From contig OZ316896.1 in the NCBI GenBank assembly GCA_973895155.1, forward strand, positions 496,001 to 560,000: a stretch of DNA of 64,000 nt. The letters are read 5' to 3'. The notes below the pieces were generated by a model, which saw only the letters and a program-made list of their open reading frames with translations, made no database searches and was not told where the DNA came from. A program made the position numbers and the translations under genes. This document shows positions 12,783 through 25,500 of this stretch, piece after piece; the stretch's first letter is position 1; every line of letters starts with the position of its first letter. Source of the stretch: Marsupella aquatica. Its lineage: Eukaryota; Marchantiophyta.

Positions 12783-12860
12783 GCTCGTCGACCCGCCACC
12801 TCCATATCCGACCAGACTTTGCTCAAACGCACCACCACCACCGCGAAATCCCGCTCCTGC
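12680..12860 (-). repeat. Glycine-codon-rich low-complexity run in UPF3 exon 1
   Basis: Dense CCACC/CCTCC triplets on the plus strand encode long Gly runs upstream of the conserved MKESLARTKVV start of the UPF3 domain. If the first ATG is used, this makes a disordered Gly-rich N-terminus. If the ATG at 12674 is used, it is 5' untranslated. The sequence alone does not settle this. Confidence 0.7.
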
Positions 12861-13343
12861 TCCTCCCTCCAGTACTGCTACTACTCCCACCACTACTCTT
12901 TTGCTCCTACGTCTCGCCGTCGTCCTCAATACTCCTCCTCGACGAGCTGCTTCTACTGCTGCTGCTCCGATGCCAACCAACGCTGTTGTTGACACCCTCG
13001 CGAGGCATTATCCACTCTCTCCTTCCCTCGCGTCGTGAGTGCGTCGCCAAGGGCCGCACTTTCTCATCGTCAGCCAGGCGAAGAGCGTGTCGCAAGCCGG
13101 TTCTCGTACAAAGGTCTGAGGTTCAATCCTGTCCTCTCGCGAGTCTGCGTGTGGCAGTTTTTTCTCACTTTAAGGGGGTGGGGGCGCACTGAGGGTCAGG
13201 AGCCTTTATTACGGGAGCCCCCAAAGACCAAAGTGGCCTGGATTGGGATGGCTTCAGGAGTTGAGGAGCGATACTGCGCGAGCTCAGCTGAGCTGTGCTG
13301 CACTATGGGGGCTGCACATTTTCAATGATCCTACGATCTTGGA

Positions 13344-13535
13344 TGGGAGTGAGTACTGTAGTGTACTTGTGTTTTTCTTTTTCTCAAAGGAGTTGTGAGT
13401 GGCCATGGGAGTGAGTAGTGTACTTGTTTTTTCTTTTCTTTTCTCAAAGGAGTTGTGAGTGGCCATGGGAGTGAGTAGTGTACTTGTTTTTTTCTTTTCT
13501 TTTCTCAAACGAGTTGTGAGTGGCCACTGTACTTG
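13344..13535. repeat. 60-bp tandem repeat, about 3 copies
   Basis: Units of 60-61 bp (CTCAAAGGAGTTGTGAGTGG, then CATGGGAGTGAGTAGTGTAC, then a T/C-rich run) start at about 13384, 13444 and 13504, preceded by a partial copy. The array lies about 350-750 bp upstream of the candidate UPF3 start codons, in or near its promoter. Confidence 0.9.
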
Positions 13536-14600
13536 GCTCCCACTTTGTTCCTTTCTTGGAAGGCATGTATTGTATTTTCTGTCATGAAACTTACGAAAGT
13601 AATGCTGGAATGGACCACCTCATGAACCTTGCAACCCAGATGCACCGGGTTAGTTATGAGAAAAACTATGGATTGTTTTACTAAGAAAAAGTGCTATGTC
13701 AGCACACAAAAGGTTTTGCGCAGTTCATCCAGGCATTTTGTCAAATGTTTAGGTCACGGGGGCCTCTATTTCTTAAAATATTAACCTTTGTGTGTGAATT
13801 GTTCCATCTCCCTAGATTTAAAACAAGATCTACTAGACTTGGTGACTAACCATCTGCTTTGTGCTCAGCACAGAGCAAGCTTCGATCTGCCTTTTGCTAA
13901 AGAATACACACTGCACACAGCCAGCATAAACAAATCTGGTGACTAAACCTCGATAAAGATTTGGCGGATAGAAGGGAGAAACCTCAATTCCTTTCTTTTT
14001 ATTGAGTCACAACAGGATCTTCCAGGTAAGATTTAGGTTGAAACTTTGCCTAGCAAAACATGGGTGGAGTGTTGCTGGACATGTAGCAAGGCTCCTGCAA
14101 TAACTTTTCTGCTCCTTTCTATGGAACCTTTCCCAAGTCCTGGTCACATAAAGTTGGTTGGTTTCAAATAGATTTTCCAAGGGAGCAAGGTCAATTAGGG
14201 CGTGTCAATGTTGTGCTGGGGGTGTGAGTTATGGGCCAGGGTACAGTCACATAAAGTTGGCTGGTTTCAAATAGATTTTCCATGGGAGCAACGTCAATTA
14301 GGGCGTGTCAATGTTGTACTGGGGAGAATGTGTTATGGGCGAGGGCACAGTATCATATAAATGCTGAGTGACAGGCCCTAAACTTATCCCTCCTACGTCG
14401 GGCCACACTAGGTTGACTTATTGAAGTTGTATATATTCCCTACTTACCACAAAGCAACATTCTATAACATTGCACCCAAATCACATCAAACTGAATCTTG
14501 CCATGAATTTTCAATGAGAAGCAGATTTTGCTATCAATGCAGCCCAAGAAATTCATTTCTTATGGAGATGGAGAAGACAACTTTGCTAATTGCTATAGAC
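13536..14600. other. Intergenic, with a 103-bp tandem duplication at 14143-14350
   Basis: No gene is recognised. From 14143 and again from 14246 a 103-bp unit beginning GTCACATAAAGTTGG is present in two copies, both including the stretch CAATTAGGGCGTGTCAATGT. The copies differ at only a few positions and by small indels, so the duplication looks recent. Confidence 0.75.
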
Positions 14601-14609
14601 TTTCACCAA

Positions 14610-15506
14610 GCACACGTAGACATGGCAGACCTTGCTGGGCGTATGCACGCTTTCACCCTCTCCAGCATCCTCACCGAGGCACCTGACACGGACCGAACTC
14701 GGATTTTTTCTTCCGGAGGGAAGGGCGCAGGAGGCTGGCTTCAGGCCAATCCAGTCATTCCTCACCTGCAGATGTCTTCAGCGGAGTTTGCGACAGCCAT
14801 GCGTCTTCGTATGGGCTTGCCCCACCCACTTCTTGCTGGTTTACCTCCTACTTGCACTTGTGGGAAGCCTTGTGATGCCACAGGTGTCCATCTTCTTCGA
14901 TGCAGTTTGGGCGGCGAAACCATTTTTGTTCACGACGCTGTGAGAGATGCGACTGCTTAGGTTCTCTCTGGCTCTTTGGTCTGCGCGCGGCGGGAGGTGG
15001 TGCTCGAGTTACCTGGTCCTCCATCACAGCGGTTACGGGTGGATCTTACCATGGTCCGTGAAGGTCACCGTACTTTGGCAGATGTAGTGGTGGCAAACCC
15101 ATTGCGCCAAGACATCATTGGGACAGCGGCAACAACGGCAGGGGCAGCAGCATCACGAGCAGCAACAACGAAGGAGGCCAAATATGCTGCACGAGCTTCA
15201 TCTGATAGCTTCCTGCCCCTTGCTCTTGAGATATTTGGGCGTCTCCATCATCAGTTCGACAGGCTTCTTCGCCAAGCTGCTCGGGATGTTCACGGCCGGA
15301 TGGGTCCCAACGGGCCCCCGCTATCTGTTTTGACCACGCACTTTCGCCAATGCATTTCAGTCACCTTACAGCGTGCTCAAGCTCGGGCCGTCTATTGTCG
15401 ATCTCTGACAGTGGGTGCTAGTGTGACTCCGCAGCGGCTAGCCCCCCTAGAGGACATTCCTGTCCCACTTGTCGATCTAGTTTCAACACTTGATGTAGAC
15501 CACTAG
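14610..15506 (+). pseudogene. Relic of a non-LTR retroelement C-terminal zinc-knuckle and endonuclease-like region
   Basis: One reading frame (frame of 14421) runs to 15506, interrupted only by an in-frame TAG at 14958-14960. After MADLAGRMHAF come MRLRMGLPHP, a Cys/His knuckle (CTCG...C...GVHLLRC) and VHDAVRDATA. After the stop come LRVDLTMVREG, LADVVVANPL (two acidic residues 12 residues apart) and FLPLALEIFGRLHHQ. This order resembles the C-terminal part of retroelement proteins in which a zinc knuckle precedes a restriction-like PD-(D/E)XK nuclease. I recognise it by pattern, and the exact clade is uncertain. No reverse transcriptase domain is visible upstream, so this is a 5'-truncated dead copy. 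The T-rich 48-bp duplication just downstream may be its 3' end. Confidence 0.7.
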
Positions 15507-15560
15507 CTTGTTGCCACATTTGCTAGGTATGATGAGGACCTCGGTCCATTTGCGGTAGTT

Positions 15561-15657
15561 TGAGTTCCTCTTTCTTGGTTTTTAGGGGTTTCCTTTTGCT
15601 CACTTCTTTTAGTTCCTCTTTCTTGGTTTTTAGGGTTTCTTTTTGCTCACTTCTTTT
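15561..15657 (+). repeat. 48-bp tandem duplication after the retroelement relic
   Basis: Two near-identical copies of a T-rich unit (AGTTCCTCTTTCTTGG, then TTTTTAGGG, ending CTCACTTCTTTT) lie back to back about 60 bp after the end of the relic reading frame. Short 3' tandem repeats are common in non-LTR elements, so it may mark the element tail. Confidence 0.8.
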
Positions 15658-15659
15658 GC

Positions 15660-18600
15660 GTTTGGTTTTATCCACTTGGGACCTCTCTTGTTTATTCTTT
15701 TGTACTCTATTTGGCCTTTTTCTGTAAAAAGTATGTGTATATTTTCTTCATCTGCCGCAAACTGAAGTGCTGGATGATCTGCATTTTAGCCTCATAGTCC
15801 GGATCTTCAGTTATAATAAGGGATCCCGCTTTTTTTCGTCCTTTGTCCCAATACAAAACAGCTCCTGGGTGGAAAAGATCCACAGCCATTGGATTCGTTT
15901 GAGTGTTTACCCTGACCATTGATGGTGAAATGGGCACCCCTGGCGCATATGTGTTTCTCACGCTGCCCCATAAATGCCCCGGCCCGATTCCCTATGGTCC
16001 GGGCCTCCTTGTGCCGTGCAAAGCATGGGCATAGGGCTCATGTCCCAATGATTGGACAACTAAAGCATCCAGTATTTCAAGAGGGCACACCCCCCACCCC
16101 AAAAAAACCAAAAAAATGGCAGAAAAGGTCTCCCACCCTCACTGTGATTGGTTGTTGCCAGTCACTTACTATAGTTTTGTGTTCTATAGTTCAAGATGCA
16201 TCCATGAATTTGTAACAAGTGTTGGAGTCACAACCTCATCTAAAATTATGGATTGTCTAGATTATGTGCTACCGTAGGTGAAGCCCGAGTGTAGATTGTC
16301 TCCCAAAGGCATATTTCCCTTGGACAATGCTGTTGTATGAGGGCTCTAGGTTGCTTTAACATTGACATAGATTTATTCTGAACTATGTTTTTGCTGTAAA
16401 CATTCTATTACCACTATAGTTAATGCCCTGGACAACCTGTCTAAGCATTAAAAGGTTTATACTGCAACTTTGTGCTAAAGCTAAAGTTCTACAAGCAACA
16501 GAAAGATAATCCTGGGAACGTTTTGAGAAGAGTGGCTGCGCTTCACATTTGTTGCCAACATTTCACATACGTTCATTCTTTTGGCCTATGACTGACTGTT
16601 GCTGGTCAATTAAAATACGATTCTATGTGTGGTTTGGATGGATACAAATTGGTATCATGCTGAGTTACAATCTTAGGGTGGGTTTACAAGACTTGGGGGC
16701 ACTTGACATTTTTTCACCAAAGCAAATTGGAGGCCCACTTGTTGCTCTGAAGATAAAGCGGGACTAAATTTTGAGATTAAGTTCAATAAATGCCACTCAC
16801 GTGCATGAAGGAGCAATGTTGGGAAATATTTGAACCAACTCCCAAGGTGATCTAAAATTCCAGACAAAATAAACATTTCACATCAACATTTACTTGAGCC
16901 CACTACTTACCATGAAGGGTTGGTAGACACCCGCCCTGAATGGGCCTGGGAGTTATTGCAAAGCAAATTATAGCTGTTTTCACTCATTAGAGATCCAGAT
17001 TTAATCTCAAAGAAGATAAAAACAGACAAATGGGCCCCACAAAATGTATAAAGCCACCCTTAATCTAGGTTGTGTGTATTGTGAACCATGGTAAACTCTC
17101 CCTATATGCATATGCTAACAAGGCTTAGTGCTCTATCTACATGCATTCCTTGGGGAAGCAGGTGTTCCCTCACTATCCTATTTATAAAGCACCAACTACA
17201 AGCTAGAGTTGTGACCTAAGTTTCTAGAGTGAAGTCTCTAGAGGGTAACTTTATGTCTCATCATACATGGTAGGAAAAGTCATGACTATGATATATGTCA
17301 AATGATAATCATACATACTTTTTGTCATTATTTCTATTTGCATTAAAAAATGGGTTGTATGTCCCCACCATAACATATGTGCATAGGAAAGAATATTGTA
17401 TGTTATGTATGATTATTATATGATGACATGCATGATGATTTTTTTAACATTCAAAGAATGTGAGTAAGGTGTGTATTTTAGTGATATTTTTATTGTCCTT
17501 CCCTCTATGCATGTTCAAAGAAGGGGTAATCTGGGCTAGTTGGGTGAACTAGAGAACTCACAAAGGGAAACGTGAAACAATGGAGACTAGAACAGCTTGT
17601 GCACAAGGGCACAACCGCATATCTCAAAGGGAACATATTTTCAATTTGGATAATTCAGTATGGATAAGTAGAGTTCACATTGATTTTGCATTTTACACAC
17701 TTATCTTCTAATGAGTGGAGTGGTCTCTATGAATGCAGACATAGTTCGAAGGGTCTCCATCATTGCCAAAACATGAAATTGAAATGACTTTGTTTGGTGC
17801 TTTATGCATTTTCAAATGGAGGAGTTTCTTTAGGTGTCTCTTTGGGTAATTTCCTTCAAACTGCATTGGGATCCTCTCCTCCCTCCCAAAGTTCAGCCAA
17901 GGAAGAGTCAACTGTACGTTTTTGGTTTTCAGTTGTTCAATAAAAAAGTTCGTTGAAAAGGAAGCCATATCTGGATCCCATAATGTGCACTGACTGTACA
18001 GGAATTGGTCGCTTGGACGAAGTTGATAATCTTTATAGGGTACCACAGGTCGCCTTGGTTAAAGTGAGGTCATTTCACCCTATAAAACCTGGTGCGCAAG
18101 ATTCCTGACCTTGCTCCCCTGCATGTGGGTTGGTCAATTGATTGTCAGTATACTGCTGTAGATTCCTTTCGACAAACGAAAAGGAAAAAGCTCGCAGTCA
18201 GTTTGTGAACGGCGAATAGCATACTCGGAAGAGCGTTTGCCCTACCCCGTCGATTCGGGAAAGGAACGGTTCGGATTCAAAGGTCGGTCGCTGTGGCCAT
18301 TAACTTCGACTGAGCTACCGTCAGCTCCGTCATCAGGGGTCTGTGCGCAACACCCGTGACTCCGCTGTAGATTTGGTCTTCGTGGAGGAGTAAAAAATGC
18401 CGTTCAAACCAGGAACGAGAAAATTACCGGTCGCGCCACAGCAGACTGGGTTTCCACCGAGGTGTAAAAATCCCGTTCGAAGCGGGAAAAGGAAGTCACC
18501 CGTGAGATTGTGAAAATATGCGATTAGAATGCTTGAAAGCTGATCGTCGATGCAGAAGCGGACGGCCACGATGGCTCTGCGTTTCATGGATTGGTGCTTT

Positions 18601-18900
18601 TTGTGTTGACGTAACTGTGACTTGGGGATCTCAGGGAGGGGAACGAGGGTCGTTGGGAGTCGCGCCGGACACAGCGAGGAGAACGAGCTCGCTCGATCTC
18701 GGCGGGATGGAACAGTGGGATCGAGTGCGTGCGTGAGAACGTTATACGGAGGTGTGTGATTTGGTAGGTGGGGATGATGAGACAGAGAGTCTCGATCGAT
18801 TGTACTGTACAGTTGGGAAGCACGAAAGAGGTTTGCTGTGATGCACCAACAAAGAAAGGAGCAGCAGCGATGGGATTAAGCTACCGAATGGGAGCGTCGC
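15660..18900. other. Intergenic, no gene recognised
   Basis: A/T-rich sequence with scattered short frames. The only one with protein-like composition is a 112-codon minus-strand frame at 17708-18046. I do not recognise it, and it has no visible splice partners. The right end (about 18350-18500) holds two degenerate copies of a short unit containing a GTAAAAAATGCCGTTC-like block, close to the kinesin promoter. Confidence 0.5.
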
Positions 18901-19159
18901 AATCTCTGCTGCTGCTCGGAGGCAGTAATGCGGCAGCTGACCACTGACAGACTTGACTGCCCCTCTGATTGCGAGCTACTACTACCCGACTTCTGCTCAG
19001 CAGCTAATTACTGAAACGACTTATTCCTCGTCGTCATCGTCCAGGAGTGGAAGACGAGGTGATGCTAGTGCCGTGGGAAGAGGAGGAAGGACGACGAGCG
19101 GGAGCAGGAGCTGCAATGGTGCAACAATAGTGGTAGGAGGCCCACAGTGGTACCGACAG

Positions 19160-19425
19160 TCATTGCATTCATCGTGGAAGAAAGATCGGCGAGACGGGCG
19201 GAGGTGGGCGATTCCTTCGGAGGACTGTCTTGGCCTGAGAGAGGAGCAGGAGGAGGAGGTGCATTTTAGAGGAGAGAGTGTTCCGGACAGGCTGCATGAG
19301 CGGAGGATTCAGAGGAGAAGGTTCCGATCGGGAGGCTGCATTGGTGGATGACTTAGAGAGCTTGGGGGGAGAGGAGGAGGAGGCGGAGGCGGAGGAGGAG
19401 AAGAGCACGGAGGAAAGTCATCGCA
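19160..19425 (+). promoter_or_regulatory. Purine-rich GGAGG stretch in the probable kinesin leader
   Basis: An almost uninterrupted A/G-rich strand with repeated GGAGGAGG and GGCGGAGG blocks lies 160-430 bp upstream of the kinesin start codon, probably in its 5' leader or core promoter. Overlapping open frames here have the composition expected from purine repeats and are not called genes. Confidence 0.5.
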
Positions 19426-19585
19426 TGTGCTTTCGGCTCCCGCTCTTGGGAAAATGCTATTCGGGTACAGTTCTCAGAGGGAAACACCGGATCGGACGTC
19501 GGCACCGGCTGTATGCAATTATATGTGGTAGATAGGTAGGTACTACTGTAGAGCGAACATATGCGTCTGTTTTGCTAAGGGCGTG

Positions 19586-22500
19586 ATGATGGCGTCGACA
19601 TCGGCCTCGAAGGCGAGGACTAGTTCTCCCTTTCGCTTCAGGAAGCCGGCATCCTTGAATGGAAAGCTGCCGGGTATGGGAGGAGGTGGGGCAATCCCGA
19701 CGCCTACACATTCCTCATCCTCTTCACAAACGCCGAGCTCCATGACGAAATCTTGCTCAATTGTGGGACGCTCTCTCACTCCAAACCGTGCTAGAAATGC
19801 GCTACTCGCGAGCACTAACTCGAGCTCGATTACTCCTCAGCGCTACCGAGTGAGCTCTACGACGGTCTCTCCGGCGGCCTCCGCGACTAGCCCATTGACT
19901 CCCACTTCGGAGCGGATGGACTATCTAGGTGTCCGTGCCAAGGAGAATGTAGCCGTCACCGTCCGCTTTCGCCCGCTCAAGTGAGTTTGCGTCCTCCCCT
20001 GTCTAACATTGTGCGATTGATTAAGCGATTGATAACACGTCGCTCGCAGTGTGCCTTCTGATTCTGGGCTCCTCTTTTCACAGCGTTCTCTGCGACTCGC
20101 AGTGGTCTTTTGATTCATGGTGTTCTATCTGAGTCAATTGTGCGTTTGGATTCACATCGCGCTGTCTGTACCTTTGCCCGGTTGCTTTTAAGAGAGCTTG
20201 ACCTCAAATGAGACACCCAATTTGCGCTTTGCATTGTGCAAGACTGCTCTCCTTGTCACAGTCTACTGTACTGTCTCATTCGAGTTTGCTTTCCGTGCAT
20301 TCCTCCCAACCAAATTTGCAATGAAGAAAAATTCCCAATTTGTGCTTCATGATGCTTATTAAGATCGAAAGATGTCGTACGCCTAAGGATCTCGCTCTCT
20401 AACCTCAAAGTGAAGTAGAAGCGGCGTACTGAAAGGTTTCAAGAAAGTTCGGCGGGGCTTCGAAAGGACAGGACAATGCAAGGGAGTTGCGCTACTGGCA
20501 CATCAGATAAGATTAGATCCGACTATTAGGGAGGATAGAGTGCACGGAAGGAGCCAACCTGCGGAACCGCGGTGGAGATGGAGAGACTTTGCCATCGTCA
20601 AAGATCCGGTTACGTCTTAGACGAGCCATTTTAGGGAGGCCGAGAAGATGACAGACAGACAATGTCCAACATTCTAAAGCGTTTACTGGACTGTGTATTA
20701 GAGAGAAAGGCAGAGGTAGGCTGCTTGTCTGGCTGGGCCCAAAGGTAGGCAAACTGGGAACATAGCCGCGTTTGGAAGGAACCTCGAGCGATTGAAAGAC
20801 AGAAGTTGTCGGGACGATTCGCAGTGGAGATGGACATTCCACCTATCACTACCTCACGAGAAGAAGCTGACAAATAAAGACAATTTCCTCAAGCTTAATC
20901 ACGATGAACACAATCTATACCACGGGGGTCTGAGCTGAGCGGGGGCATAACAATGGAAACACGTTGGATGTCCAACTCGTATAGAGGACAGAGTAAGGGA
21001 CAAGGAAGAGGTTTCTACACAATCAGCTTCAGTTCCATAGATCGAGACGTGGCTGTTGGTTGATTCTGTGACTGAGTGATCCGGAGTATTTCCCCGCGTA
21101 GTTTAGGACGCAACCCACGAAGCCAGACTGTCGAATTTCGAATGTGTATCAAGGAGTTCAGGTGGCGCCGAAGGGTTTTTCCCAATTGCGAGGGTCAACA
21201 TTCCTTCAGCCGGAAGGACTTCAGAGACCTCTCGTCCAACTTAGGGCGGGTCCCATGCTTTGCGATTATAGCAGTGTACTACGCTGCGGCTCCCGCTTCC
21301 GGAGTCTTGTAGATCTGGAGCGGGAACTGTCGGGCCCATTAGGAAAGCAAAACTCGCTTTACTAAATAAATTAACTTTTGATCGTTGATTGGGGAATTTG
21401 TGTCGGTGGGTCTTAAGGAGAATTTGGTGGTCTTCTTTGTCTTGTGTAATTCTACTGGAAGTTGAAGGAGGTGTCAGTTTCTGGGGTGAGCATGGGAGCA
21501 GATTTCTGAAAGGAAAGTCTGCTCGAAACATTGCAGAGGTGATGAAGAATAAGAGTTGTAGTTCTAACAAACGAAAGGCTTAATGCTCGATATCTTGCAA
21601 GTTCGCTGGGGCTGGTCAGTTGAGAAACGTGTGTTCAGGAGGTTCGGTGACGAGGCCAGGTGTTCAGACAAACTAGGAGTACTGCAAATGTTTTAAAACT
21701 GACTTACTTTGAAACCGTTTTTGAAACATTGAAATAAAATGTTTGGGAAACTGTTTTGGACCAACATTAAAAATTGCTCTTCCTCAACAGTTCACGGGAG
21801 ATTCAGCGTGGAGACGAAGTAGCATGGTATGCAGACGGAGATACGTCTGTGAGAAGCGAATACAATGCTTCAACAGCATACGCGTTTGGTGCAATATCTC
21901 TCCCCCTGCTACGTATTTTGAAGAGTCTTGTTGGAATTCTTTGAAGTAAAGGGATGTTAGCATGCATGGTCTCTGGTAATAAACGGAAAACTAACTAGCA
22001 ACCAAAAGTCGTCTCACCTGGTGAGCAACTCTCTGTCTCCATGGCAGATAGAGTTTTCGGGCCGGCTACAACAACTCGCGGTGTATATGATGTGGCTGCG
22101 CAACTTGTTGTCCAGGGAGCTATGGAGGGCGTCAATGGTAACTTTCCGACCTTTCTCCAAAATCAAGGAGCTGTGTAACTCTAAACCCCTGAATCCTGAA
22201 TTTAATGAGGACTAAGTACAAGAACTTCTCTCCTAATGAACTCGCAAGCGCTCAAAGTCAACCTTTCTTCGGGAACCAATAGAAGAAGAAGAAAAAGTAA
22301 AATGAAGAGAATATGGTTTCAACTCAAGGAATCACTTCAAACGCATCTATAATTCAATGGTCTGGCCAAGTTGAGTGATTCGCCTTGGACAGACCTTGGT
22401 ATCTGTCCCACTTTGAGTATTCTAGCCTTGCACTCACTGCGAAGAATTTGTTAGAACGCAGGCATGGTTTACACCCCTTTGCTGGACCAGCACGAATCAC

Positions 22501-25500
22501 AACGAGATTGACTACCGTTTGAGTTGCAAGTCACGCAAAGGAATTCTGCAAGCCTTGTCCAGGACGATGCAATAAATGGAAGGGACTGACAGTACTCCAT
22601 CATAAATATATGATTGTCGCATCCTGAATGAGCGGATGATTACTTAAATATGTCTCAGAGCAATTGAAAACTTAGATTCTGACCTGTGCGTAGACAAGGA
22701 ATCCAGGTGTGAACACCGCTGGTTTATATCCTAATGCAGACCCGAAAAGAGACCACTTTTTTGGCCATGGCGATTTTGAGTATCTGAGATATCTCTAACT
22801 TAACTTGAAGCTTAGAAATCGTGTCTGAGAGAATCATCTGTATACGGTATTGTCATGTCAGGTTTGATTACTATCTGTCAAGATTACAATAAATCTGACT
22901 CAATCTTTTGACATGCTCTCAGCCTCATGTCAAAATCTCTCATTCCAAGGAGGGTGTGCGTATAAGAAATGAATGAAAGTGCATTTGAAAGAGGAACCAA
23001 ATAAAATCTGTTTTGCAAATTTCGTCGTGGTTTTCCATTCCCAATCCATGGAGTTATTTCTGTGACTTGCTCTATGGCTGCGTAAGTTGTAGCAAGTTTA
23101 CTTTCCTCCTGCTATTCTGGTATATTCGTCGTTTGAGGTTTGCATTATCATCAGTGTTTAGTTTTCTGTCAGATGATTGTGCCGTACATGAGCTTATGGT
23201 TTTTGGCAATTATGGTCTTCTTCTGTGCAATTATTCTAACGTAGCGCTAATGCAGGAACTGTATTTGCGTATGGTGTAACAAGCAGCGGTAAAACTCATA
23301 CTATGCATGTGAGTATACTAACTTTGCCTCGATCGCCATCCCCTGTTGCCAACGTGAGTAGTCATATGAAGTCGATGTTTAGTAGCTGGACCAGCAAATA
23401 TACTGCGGAGACCGAGCTGAGACTAAGACCTGTGCACAGCTCGAGAATGAAAAATGTCAGTATACTTGGTCCAAAGATCTTGTTTGCGGAGCGATGAGAG
23501 ACATGGTGAAACCTGAGTTTGGGCATCTCTGTTTTCTACATCCGAGAAGTTTGTCCGCATGATTAGTAACCCGCAACATTCGTGATTGGCAGGGTGACCA
23601 GAAATCTCCTGGAATAATACCACTGGCTGTGAAGGATGTGTTCAGTATCATTCAAGAGGTATGGTACAGGTATTTAGTTTGATTTTTAAATATTCATAGC
23701 GATTAGTCGGTGTCGGTTGGGACTGTCGATTTGTGTAGAAAACTGGAATGGAGTACTTATCGGCGTAAAATGTTTCCTGACGATATTTCCAATAGACGGT
23801 ATACCGAACATGCTATTCTGCAGCTTTTCATCCTTGAATGTCACCAGTAAAGTTAAAATCATAAACTTTGTTGATTAAACTTGTGCAAGTAATGACAAGA
23901 ATATTTTGCCTGTCAATAAATCAACTCATAAATTCTTCGCTCAAGATTGGAACATCGAGTACAAGCTGTCGGGCATAACTGGAAAGAAAATAGCTTTTTG
24001 AATTGTTTCAGTTCCTAGCCTTCTGTATAATTAAGCGAGAAGATCCTCTGAGATATTCCTGAGGATTTGATTATTTTGGTGTCGTTTAATTCCATTATGT
24101 TGTGGCGAATGCTCTTGACATCATGCAGACCCCAGGAAGGGAATTTCTTCTCCGTGTCTCTTATCTTGAAATCTACAACGAAGTGAGTGGAAATTTGGGG
24201 CAGACCCTATCCGTATGCTGCATACTTTTCTGTCAGGAGAATCATTTCATGATCATCTGTGATGCATTTCTGTCCTTGCTATATCCCCGTATGGCCTCTA
24301 TGTTTGTCAGAAGTGGGTGTTCGTATTTTACGCTGGTAATGTAATCGAACATTTGTTTGCTGGGGTTGTACAGGTTATCAACGATTTACTGGATCCAGCA
24401 GGACAAAATCTTCGTGTTCGTGAAGATGGCCAGGTAGATCCAAGTCTGTTCATACACACTAAGTCTATGCCAGCGTTACCTTAACATCAACTGCTTTAGA
24501 ATCCCCGTTCCAGTCAATGGTATCAACTGTTATTCTGAAATGGTTCCGATTTTCATTCGCGCGACAGGGTACATATGTTGAAGGCATAAAAGAGGAAGTT
24601 GTGCTATCTCCAGCCCATGCCTTGTCTTTGATTGCCGCAGGAGAAGGTAAAAACTATACCATGGCACCCTTTAACTCCATTCCCAGTTTTATAAAAGATC
24701 AAAAGGAAAACGCAATTCTTTTCCTGTGGTGGATTCTTTGTGCAGGTAGGAGTGCAATGAGTTACATGCTTTGGCTCGCAGACATCTTCGTTTTGAGGGT
24801 TGCTTGAAGAACTTTGTACCTTCAGTCAATGTTATTCAATAGGATATTGTAATATGTCATTTTTCATTGTGGTGCTTTTGTGCTTCAGAACATCGCCATG
24901 TTGGTTCAAATAACTTCAACTTGTTAAGTAGCAGAAGTCACACAATCTTTACACTGGTATGATTTCTGCGCCTTCGTTGTGATGTTTCAAGCGTAGAATA
25001 ATTTATTGAAATAACAGTGCGCTTAATAATGAGCTCTCGATGGGGTTTTGTGGACTTTCAATATTGTGGAGTAATGAGTCTTATCAAAGCACTGTGTTTT
25101 GTGTTTATTTGAGAATGGTGAAGAGTATGTTTGATTCAGTGCGTTTAGCATCTGAATTTATGAATGAAGGGTGAATGAACGAATAGAATCACAAGAATAT
25201 GCGAGGCCTACTTTTAATTTTCACACCACCAATTGTTGTTGTAGACTGTTGAAAGTAGTGCGCGAGGAGAAGGATACAGTGAAGAGGATGTTACTCTGTC
25301 CCAGCTGGTAAGGTCCCCTGCTTTTGTCCTCATGGGTCAATCTTTTGTGGAATCTTGTGTTTGGGCTCTGCCATACTGACTTCAAGATATTTGCTTCGAG
25401 TCGCTGTGTCCGTTCTGTTGTCCATCTGTATCGGCTGGGACCATATAACAGTCTTGCTTTGGTATCGAGAGAGCAATCAGCTTCAATGTATCCCAATTCT

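Noticed and set aside
12583-13038. Plus-strand Pro-rich frames opposite UPF3 exon 1
   Set aside because: These are antisense reflections of the Gly-coding repeat in UPF3.
13050-13145. Possible tRNA or SINE around GGTTCAATCC
   Set aside because: The B-box-like motif is there, but no T-arm stem, acceptor stem or A box at the right spacing could be paired.
17708-18046. 112-codon minus-strand frame with protein-like composition
   Set aside because: No recognised family, no splice partners and no start context. Noted only as an open frame in the intergenic entry.
18953-19535. Overlapping plus-strand frames (132 and 85 codons) before the kinesin gene
   Set aside because: Composition is Arg/Gly/Glu-rich from the purine tract, without domain motifs. 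They are more likely leader sequence.
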